This document shows, one piece after another, positions 5,194 through 9,588 of a stretch of 9,588 nt of DNA. The position numbers were made by a program, and so were the translations under genes. Source of the stretch: Proteobacteria bacterium UBA6920 (GTDB lineage Bacteria > Pseudomonadota > Gammaproteobacteria > SG8-11); the NCBI GenBank assembly GCA_002448875.1, contig DKAS01000059.1:1-9588 (forward strand), in the 5' to 3' direction. Each line of letters opens with the position of its first letter. The stretch's first letter is position 1. The notes beneath the pieces are model-generated. The model saw nothing but the letters and a program-made list of their open reading frames with translations. It searched no databases and was not told where the DNA came from.

Positions 5194-6843
5194 ACCCACC
5201 TGCCGCAGTTGTCCCTGCAGGGCGGCCAGCCGTTCGTCATTTTCCAAGGGGAACAGAGTGGCAAGGTCCGCGGTTTGTAGACGCGGCTGCAGGGTGCGAA
5301 TCTGCTCGACCGTCCAGCGCGCGTCATCCAGGTTACCCTCGCCGACCAGCGCAGCGGCGAGGAAGATATAGGATGACAGCAGGTTGGCGTTGCGCGCGGT
5401 GGCATCATCCAGGGTGGCGACGGCGTCCTGATACCGGTCGAGAAAATAGTAGGCCTGACCCAGAATCTCCGCGTACTGCGCCGGATAGCGTGGATTCAGC
5501 CGCATGGCCTGGCGGATGAACGGCAGGGCGGCGCCGGCGTCGCCCGAATAGATCAGCGCATTGGCCAGCGCCATGTAGCCGTCGGCGAAATTGCGGTTGA
5601 GGTTCACTGCCTGCTGCGCGGCGCGTCTGGCGTCGGCAAACTCATGCCGGTACAGATGCACATGTCCCAGCACCCATTGCGCCTGCGGCGATTGGTCATC
5701 GATCTCCACCGCGCGGCGGGCCAGCCGGTAGGCGTTCTGCAATGCCGGGGCGGTGGCAGTGCTCCAGCCATAGCGGAATTCGGTGGTGTAGGTCAGCGCC
5801 AGGGCGCTGTATGCGCGGGCGAAATTGCCGTCCAGCGCCACGGCCTGTTCATAGGCGGTGCGCGCCAGCAGGTTGTCTTCCGCCGTGCGCTGGGAAAATA
5901 GAGCTTGGCCGCGCAGAAAAGCATCGTAGGCGTCGAGGCTTACGGTATAGCGGCGCGCCGCCCGCAGTTTTTCCGCGGTGCCGACTTTGCTTTGCAGGGC
6001 GTCGACGATGTGGCCGACGATGTCGTCCTGCACGGCGAATACATCGGTCAGCGCGCGATCATAGCGCTCGGCCCAGAGTTGTGCGCCCGTGTTCTGGTCA
6101 TACAAGCGCGCGTTGACCCGCAGGCGTCGCTCGGTGCTCTGCACCGTGCCGCGCAGCAGGTAACGAACGCCCGGGTCGCCGCGGCCATCGTTCGCGGCTA
6201 CCGTGTCGCCAGCCGCGGGCAGGGCGATCACCTGCAAGCCAGCCTGATCGGCGATGGCCGTGGTGATATCGGCGGTCAGACCCGCGCTGAGATAGTCCTG
6301 CGTTACTTCCTGGTTCAGATTGGTAAAAGGCAGCACCGCCAGCGTCGCCAGCTCATGGTCGCCGGCGGTCTCGTCCCGGGAATCGGCGGGCAGGGTGTGC
6401 AGGGCCCAGGCCCCGACGGCCAGCAGGATCGCGCCGGCCAGCGCGCCGCTGGCTGGGTGACGCCATGCTGCCGGCGCGGGCCTGGCCGCCGGCGCCTGCA
6501 CCTGCACCTGCACCGTGGCGATGCAACGGTAGCCGCGTTTGGCGATGGTTTCGATGAAGCGCGGCCGGCGCGGGTCATCGCCCAGGCTTTTGCGTAGTTT
6601 CCTGATGCAGACGGTCAGCGCATCGTAGCTGACATAACGTCCCTGCCAGACCTCGCGTTCCAGCGCCTCCCGTGTCACCACTTCACCCGGACGGTCGGCA
6701 AGATAGACCAGCAGCGCCATCATGCGCGCCTCCAGCCTGATTTCCCCGCCGTCGCGCCGAATGCGGTTGGCCGTCGCCTCGACCAGGCAATCATTGAGGA
6801 GAAACGGCGCGGCGGCCGAGCTCTGTTCCTGGCCTGGGGTCAT
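5188..6843 (-). CDS. Membrane-anchored winged-helix regulator with TolB-like domain and TPRs (CadC/ToxR type)
   Basis: A 551-residue predicted one-component sensor-regulator. Residues ~14-110 are an OmpR/PhoB-type winged-helix DNA-binding domain, ending in the usual LRKSLGDDPRRPRFIETIAKRGYR pattern (83-106). A Gln/Pro/Ala-rich linker (112-128) leads to one hydrophobic helix (~133-151), so the rest is likely periplasmic. Residues ~165-290 resemble the TolB-N / FlgO-like domain that often follows this DNA-binding domain (LAVLPFTNL, then LLRGTVQSTERRLRVNARLYD). Residues ~305-520 form several TPR-like helical repeats (FARAYSALALTY, ADGYMALANALIYSGD, PAQYAEILGQAYYF). The ATG at 6843 has AGGAG 7 bases upstream. 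It is divergent from the hydrolase-cytochrome operon, its likely target, and an inverted repeat in its leader may mediate autoregulation. The ligand is unknown. Confidence 0.9.
   Translation of the reverse strand: MTPGQEQSSAAAPFLLNDCLVEATANRIRRDGGEIRLEARMMALLVYLADRPGEVVTREALEREVWQGRYVSYDALTVCIRKLRKSLGDDPRRPRFIETIAKRGYRCIATVQVQVQAPAARPAPAAWRHPASGALAGAILLAVGAWALHTLPADSRDETAGDHELATLAVLPFTNLNQEVTQDYLSAGLTADITTAIADQAGLQVIALPAAGDTVAANDGRGDPGVRYLLRGTVQSTERRLRVNARLYDQNTGAQLWAERYDRALTDVFAVQDDIVGHIVDALQSKVGTAEKLRAARRYTVSLDAYDAFLRGQALFSQRTAEDNLLARTAYEQAVALDGNFARAYSALALTYTTEFRYGWSTATAPALQNAYRLARRAVEIDDQSPQAQWVLGHVHLYRHEFADARRAAQQAVNLNRNFADGYMALANALIYSGDAGAALPFIRQAMRLNPRYPAQYAEILGQAYYFLDRYQDAVATLDDATARNANLLSSYIFLAAALVGEGNLDDARWTVEQIRTLQPRLQTADLATLFPLENDERLAALQGQLRQVGW
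6495..6514 (-). repeat. CCTGCA hexanucleotide repeat, 3.3 copies, in the regulator linker
   Basis: Three exact tandem copies of CCTGCA plus two bases encode the alternating Val-Gln run VQVQVQ in the linker between the DNA-binding domain and the transmembrane helix. A six-base unit would change linker length by two residues without breaking the frame. Confidence 0.8.
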
Positions 6844-6854
6844 GGGCGTGCTCC

Positions 6855-6890
6855 TGCGATAAATCCTTGATCGTGAAAAACGTTATCGCA
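6855..6890. promoter_or_regulatory. Inverted repeat in regulator leader, operator candidate
   Basis: TGCGATAA (6855-6862) and TTATCGCA (6883-6890) form a perfect 8-base inverted repeat with a 20-base spacer, starting 11 bases upstream of the regulator ATG. The arms are 28 bases apart centre to centre. It could bind the regulator itself or fold in the leader RNA. No protein binding is shown by the sequence. Confidence 0.45.
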
Positions 6891-6908
6891 AAGTCAGAAA
6901 AAATTCAT

Positions 6909-6966
6909 CCGTCGTTCATAACATTCCGCCGGCACCGGCGTATAGCTGGCAGGCAGCTAACGACGG
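6909..6966. promoter_or_regulatory. Nested inverted repeats upstream of hydrolase operon, operator candidates
   Basis: Three perfect inverted repeats sit within 58 bases: CCGTCGTT (6909-6916) with AACGACGG (6959-6966); CGCCGG-CA-CCGGCG (6927-6940); and TAGCTG-N5-CAGCTA (6943-6959). The outer pair encloses the other two. They fill the spacer just before the hydrolase ribosome site (GGGAGA, about 6965-6970). No confident -35/-10 pair was found for either direction, which is consistent with an activator-dependent promoter. Confidence 0.45.
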
Positions 6967-6977
6967 GAGATTAGCCA

Positions 6978-7913
6978 ATGGGGCGGGGAAGTGTAAATAC
7001 GCAATCCGTGCGCGCCGCGTTCGTCCGCGCGGGGGTACTGCTGCTGCTGGTCTGCGGGTTATGGCCGGGCAGGGCGCCGGCCGATGAAGTAACCGTTCTG
7101 TTCAAGGGGTTGCGGTTGGTGGCCAATCTACAGCTGGCTGCCGGCCGGCAACCGGCTGATGGTGTGATTCTGCTGACGCACGGCGGTCTGGCCCACGGCA
7201 GTATGGAGTTGATGAGTGAATTGCAGGCGCTGCTGGCGGCCAAAGGCCGCAGCAGCCTGGCCATTACCCTGAGCCTGGGCCTGGACAATCGCCATGGCAT
7301 GTATGACTGCGCCGAACCCCATCGCCATACCAATAACGATGCGCTGGATGAAATCGGGGTCTGGCTCCACTGGCTGCATGAGCAGGGCGCGCGTCATGTG
7401 GTGCTGCTGGGGCATTCGCGCGGCGGCGCGCAAACCGCGTTGTATGCGGCCCGGCGCGACAGCGATCTGTTCGATGCGGTCGTGCTGCTGGCGCCTGCTA
7501 CCCGCAACAACGGCGCTGCGGGTTACGCTGCCCGTTATGGCCACGACTTGGCGCCGCTGCTGACCAGGGCGCGCACCCTGATCGACAAACAGCACGGTGC
7601 GGAACTGCTGGAACACGTCGGCATGATGCAGTGCTCCGACAGCCGCGTCAGCGCCGCCAGCTTTGTTTCGTACTACGCGTGCGGCGACGAGGACGATACG
7701 CCGTCGCTGCTTCCCGCGATCCACAAGCCGGTGCTGGTACTGGTGGCCGGTGGCGATGAACTCGTCACCGGCCTGGCGCCACGGGTCGAGCCGCTGCTGA
7801 CGGGGGGCCGCCGGCAGCTGCGTGTGATCGCCGACTCCGATCATTTTTTTCGTAATCTGAACGCCGATGATGCCGTCGACGCCATCGACGCATTTCTCGC
7901 CGGAGCGCCCTGA
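6978..7913 (+). CDS. Secreted alpha/beta hydrolase
   Basis: A 311-residue protein with a likely signal peptide: basic N-terminus, hydrophobic stretch at about 17-29, and a possible cut after APA at residue 35, so it is predicted to act in the periplasm or at the envelope. It has a complete alpha/beta-hydrolase triad in the expected order: the nucleophile elbow GHSRGG with S147, an acid in GGDELV with D260, and a histidine in DSDHFF with H289. HGGLAHGS (68-75) can supply the oxyanion hole. Substrate is unknown; esterase, lipase or peptidase activity is possible. The ATG at 6978 follows GGGAGA with good spacing. Its TGA shares one base with the ATG of the downstream cytochrome b fragment, so the genes are translationally coupled. 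Confidence 0.88.
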   Translation: MGRGSVNTQSVRAAFVRAGVLLLLVCGLWPGRAPADEVTVLFKGLRLVANLQLAAGRQPADGVILLTHGGLAHGSMELMSELQALLAAKGRSSLAITLSLGLDNRHGMYDCAEPHRHTNNDALDEIGVWLHWLHEQGARHVVLLGHSRGGAQTALYAARRDSDLFDAVVLLAPATRNNGAAGYAARYGHDLAPLLTRARTLIDKQHGAELLEHVGMMQCSDSRVSAASFVSYYACGDEDDTPSLLPAIHKPVLVLVAGGDELVTGLAPRVEPLLTGGRRQLRVIADSDHFFRNLNADDAVDAIDAFLAGAP

Positions 7914-8164
7914 TGCCGGTGTGGGACCTGCCGTTGCGTGTGTTTCACCTGTTACTGATCGGCGCCATGGTTGCCGCTTACGCCAGCGGTTCGGCCGGCG
8001 GTCTGTGGCTGCCCTGGCACAGCCGGGTCGGCGAGTTCATCGTGGCTTTGCTGGTGTTTCGCCTCGTCTGGGGTTTCATCGGCAGCACCTATTCGCGTTT
8101 TGCCAGCTTTCTGCCGACACCGGCGCGCTGGCTGGATTCTATGGTTTCTTTCCCACGGAGGTAA
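7913..8164 (+). CDS. Truncated cytochrome b561 family protein (N-terminal part only)
   Basis: The 83 residues begin like the bacterial cytochrome b561 / Ni-hydrogenase cytochrome b family: VWDLPLRVFHLLL (H12) in helix 1, then LPWHSRVGEFIVALLVFRLVWGFIGS with H36 around helix 2, then SRFASFLPTP. Full members have about 180-220 residues and four helices carrying further heme-ligand histidines. Here similarity stops near residue 70 and the frame ends at TAA 8162-8164, inside the ribosome site of the next gene. No continuation in another frame is possible, because cytochrome c' starts 2 bases later. It therefore looks like an internal deletion leaving a pseudogene, or a residual two-helix protein. 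The start overlaps the hydrolase stop (TGATG), so it is probably still translated. Confidence 0.75.
   Translation: MPVWDLPLRVFHLLLIGAMVAAYASGSAGGLWLPWHSRVGEFIVALLVFRLVWGFIGSTYSRFASFLPTPARWLDSMVSFPRR
8157..8162 (+). promoter_or_regulatory. Strong ribosome binding site that fixes the cytochrome c' start
   Basis: GGAGGT lies 4 bases before the ATG at 8167. It sets the start there rather than at the in-frame ATG at 7867, which would place 100 residues of out-of-frame hydrolase and cytochrome b sequence in front of a clean signal peptide. The site also contains the stop codon of the truncated cytochrome b. Confidence 0.9.
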
Positions 8165-8166
8165 CT

Positions 8167-8631
8167 ATGCAAGAGAAAGCTATGCTGTTATGTGTCATCG
8201 TGTTGTTGATCACGCCGGCCTTCGCCGCGGTCACGCCGGAGGATCAGATCACGTTTCGTCAGTCGGGGTACACGTTCATGCGCTGGAACATGGGGGTGAT
8301 CAAACAGCAGGTGGTCGATGAGCCGCAATCCTATGATCAGGCGCGGGTGCTGGCAGCGGCCAATGTGATCGCCGCCACCGCCGGTTCCGGCATCGAAACG
8401 CTGTTCAGCGAGCAGTCGGCCACCGGCAAAGGCTGGAAGGACACGCGGGTAAAACCGGAGTTCTTCCGTCAGCCCGACCAAGTGCGCAAGTTGTTCGCGG
8501 ATTTCCGAAAGGAAGCTGATGGTCTGCGGCAAGTGGCTACCGCCGGCGACCTGGAGCAGGTCAGGCAGCAGTACGATCGTCTGTTGAAGGCCTGCAAGGC
8601 CTGTCATCAGGACTACCGTACCAAGGACTGA
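8167..8631 (+). CDS. Cytochrome c' (class II c-type cytochrome)
   Basis: A 154-residue periplasmic heme protein. A signal peptide (residues 1-20, ending AFA) is followed by a four-helix-bundle sequence starting RQSGYTFMRWNMGVIK, the typical first helix of cytochrome c'. The single heme motif CKACH (C143, C146, H147) sits at the extreme C-terminus, as in class II cytochromes. Cytochromes c' bind NO and CO at a five-coordinate heme and are linked to NO resistance or electron transfer in purple and denitrifying bacteria. Genes for cytochrome b561 proteins are often adjacent, and here a truncated one directly precedes it. Length and motif are normal, so this gene appears intact. It is probably co-transcribed from the hydrolase promoter and ends before a hairpin terminator. 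Confidence 0.94.
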   Translation: MQEKAMLLCVIVLLITPAFAAVTPEDQITFRQSGYTFMRWNMGVIKQQVVDEPQSYDQARVLAAANVIAATAGSGIETLFSEQSATGKGWKDTRVKPEFFRQPDQVRKLFADFRKEADGLRQVATAGDLEQVRQQYDRLLKACKACHQDYRTKD

Positions 8632-8688
8632 CCGGTCGGGGAGCCTTCCGTACAGTGGTTGAGTTCAGCGCTGGTTGCCGAGGAGGGT

Positions 8689-8716
8689 AAAAAAAAGCGC
8701 GGTGAAAACCGCGCTT
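8689..8716 (-). terminator. Rho-independent terminator of the minus-strand membrane gene, possibly bidirectional
   Basis: AAGCGCGGT (8695-8703) and ACCGCGCTT (8708-8716) form a perfect 9-base-pair stem with a GAAA loop (TTTC on the other strand). On the minus strand it is followed by a run of eight T (8696-8689), a textbook terminator for the gene at 8760-9284. On the plus strand only TTGTT follows, so it may end the cytochrome operon less efficiently. Confidence 0.88.
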
Positions 8717-8725
8717 GTTGGCAAT

Positions 8726-8748
8726 CACAGCCCGGGTACAGGGCTGTG
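8726..8748. repeat. Second hairpin next to the terminator
   Basis: CACAGCCC (8726-8733) and GGGCTGTG (8741-8748) form a perfect 8-base-pair stem with a 7-base loop. It lies between the stop codon of the minus-strand gene and the terminator hairpin, 9 bases from the latter. Without its own T-run it is more likely an RNA 3'-end stabilising structure than a terminator. Confidence 0.7.
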
Positions 8749-8759
8749 TACAGAGGTGA

Positions 8760-9284
8760 TCAGGCGGCCCGGCGCGCTTTGCCCGCCTGCCGGCGGTCCG
8801 GCCCGGAAAAGCTGACGTTTCTTACCACGCGGCGCGGCAAGATGGCGCGGACGGTGCGTGGCAGCGGTGCGCTGCTGACGTTTTGCAGCAGGTCTTCTCC
8901 CACCCAGGCGCTCAATGCCGGGAAGATGCCGGCCAGGGAGAAGACGGCGAACAAGGTGGGCGCCGCCGGTGGCACGATAAACGCGCTGGCGATCAGGCTG
9001 CTGCCGATGATCGCCTGTTCGATCCGGCTCAGTGGGTGCAGGCGGTTGTCGTCATCGTCGCCGCGGCGCGTCACCAGCAGGTCATAGATCGGGTCCCAAC
9101 CGGTCACGCCGGTGATCAGGGGATAGATCGCCAGCAGCGGCAGCACGCTGTACCAGCCCAGAATACCTGCCGGCGAGAGCATCACGGTGCCGATCAGGGC
9201 GGCGCTGCTGATCAGGCGACTGGCGCGCAAACTGCGGTCCAGCAGGTAAGGGCGAGTCGATGCCTTCCGACCTGGCGTGCTCAC
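8760..9284 (-). CDS. Membrane protein with DUF2892-like repeats
   Basis: A 174-residue predicted inner-membrane protein of unknown function. Residues ~14-72 read like a DUF2892 domain, the small two-helix unit also fused to rhodaneses such as YgaP: LLDRSLRASRLISSAALIG, then GWYSVLPLLAIYPLITGVTGWDPIYDLL. The family's usual TGWCPLY here has Asp for Cys (TGWDPIY). An acidic loop (GDDDDN, 75-80) precedes a second, more diverged copy (residues ~82-135: LSRIEQAIIGSSLI, then FAVFSLAGIFPALSAWVG). The C-terminus (141-174) is strongly basic. The start is a GTG at 9284; an in-frame TGA lies just upstream, and AAGTGAG may be a weak ribosome site. The 3' side carries a strong terminator, so it forms its own unit. 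Confidence 0.72.
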   Translation of the reverse strand: MSTPGRKASTRPYLLDRSLRASRLISSAALIGTVMLSPAGILGWYSVLPLLAIYPLITGVTGWDPIYDLLVTRRGDDDDNRLHPLSRIEQAIIGSSLIASAFIVPPAAPTLFAVFSLAGIFPALSAWVGEDLLQNVSSAPLPRTVRAILPRRVVRNVSFSGPDRRQAGKARRAA

Positions 9285-9432
9285 ATAAACTCACTTAAAA
9301 AACGGTAATGACGGCATGCATGGGCGTATTAAACACCTCTCAGATTATTTCTCCCTGACTGATTGCTTAACGAACGCTTACGGGTGCCGCCGGGAGCGGG
9401 TGACAGGCGCGACGGCCGGGGTGGGGCAGCGA
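9285..9432. other. Intergenic spacer without recognised signals
   Basis: This 148-base spacer lies between the ABC transporter stop and the start of the DUF2892-like gene, both on the minus strand. The half nearer 9285 is AT-richer and likely carries a promoter for the membrane gene (TTTAAT- and TAATAC-like hexamers on the minus strand), but no confident -35/-10 pair, operator or terminator could be assigned. Confidence 0.4.
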
Positions 9433-9588
9433 TCAAACGGCCTGTTTGGCCGCCAGCTGCTGTTTTTTCTCTCGCTGCTGCAAATCCCACATGCGCTGGT
9501 AGGCGCCGCCGGCAGCCAGCAGCTGCTGATGGGTTCCCTGCTCGATGATACGACCCTGGTCCATCACCAGGATGGTGTCGGCGTCGAC
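9433..9588 (-). CDS. ABC transporter ATP-binding C-terminus, ATM1-like exporter (5' part outside window)
   Basis: The last 51 codons of an ABC exporter subunit enter from the right edge and end at TGA 9435-9433. [20 protein letters not shown] is the region just after the H-loop of the nucleotide-binding domain. [18 protein letters not shown] is the characteristic tail of ATM1/HMT1-type half-transporters, which export glutathione-linked sulfur or metal conjugates. The usual MsbA-type tail differs around the MW-x-x-QQ segment. A basic, Gln-rich end follows ([13 protein letters not shown]). Membrane helices, Walker A and signature motif are outside the window, so the subfamily assignment rests on the tail alone. 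Confidence 0.82.
   Translation of the reverse strand, partial: VDADTILVMDQGRIIEQGTHQQLLAAGGAYQRMWDLQQREKKQQLAAKQAV

Noticed and set aside
7867..8166. N-terminal extension of cytochrome c' from the in-frame ATG at 7867
   Set aside because: This stretch is out-of-frame hydrolase and cytochrome b sequence. The ATG at 8167 has a strong GGAGGT site and is followed by a normal signal peptide.
8659..9087. 142-codon plus-strand frame across the terminator and DUF2892-like gene
   Set aside because: It reads through a strong hairpin terminator and is antisense to the membrane protein. Ser/Arg-rich shadow with no recognised domain.
9082..9294. 70-codon minus-strand frame beginning at 9294
   Set aside because: It is an alternative frame inside the start of the DUF2892-like gene, with no hydrophobic pattern or family resemblance. 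The chosen frame encodes a coherent membrane protein.
1..9588. Mobile element, phage, defence or biosynthetic cluster
   Set aside because: No transposase, integrase, terminal repeats, CRISPR repeats or toxin-antitoxin pairs were seen. Gene content and base composition look like a uniform chromosomal background.

Overview
This window is ordinary chromosomal DNA from a GC-rich gammaproteobacterium. Supporting signs are a type I glutamine synthetase with an enteric-style NtrC/sigma-54 promoter, the divergent plsY / folB pair known from gammaproteobacteria, and a cytochrome c' with a cytochrome b561 fragment. The last two suggest a respiring, possibly sulfur- or denitrification-linked lineage such as the Chromatiales and relatives. 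The genus cannot be fixed from this sequence. No rRNA, tRNA, CRISPR array, insertion sequence or phage gene was seen, and no gene-free stretch exceeds about 200 bases.

Layout, left to right. Positions 1-902 (minus) hold the first 300 residues of glutamine synthetase (glnA), cut by the window edge. Positions 903-1102 are its control region, with a sigma-54 promoter and two NtrC-type palindromes. Positions 1103-3535 (minus) are a tightly overlapped three-gene operon: a PP-loop RNA-thiolase-like ATPase, then a TusA-type sulfur carrier, then a cation diffusion facilitator with an extra C-terminal domain. Positions 3626-4231 (minus) are plsY. The divergent plus-strand pair folB-folK (4336-5184) makes folate precursors. 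Positions 5188-6843 (minus) encode a large membrane-anchored winged-helix regulator with a TolB-like domain and TPRs. It converges on folK with a 3-base gap. A palindrome-rich spacer (6844-6977) separates it from a plus-strand operon: a secreted alpha/beta hydrolase (6978-7913), a truncated cytochrome b561 (7913-8164) and cytochrome c' (8167-8631). A strong hairpin terminator at about 8689-8716 serves a minus-strand two-domain membrane protein of the DUF2892 type (8760-9284). The window ends in the last 51 codons of an ATM1-like ABC exporter (9433-9588, minus).

Functional links. The most suggestive module is the thiolase / TusA / CDF operon. A dedicated sulfur carrier sits directly behind a PP-loop enzyme that has two cysteine centres and a probable NFACT-R-like RNA-binding tail, which points to a sulfur modification of RNA that is not the standard MnmA or ThiI route. 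The hydrolase-cytochrome operon appears to have lost most of a membrane cytochrome b while keeping the soluble cytochrome c'. The divergent regulator is its natural candidate controller. The remaining genes are housekeeping.
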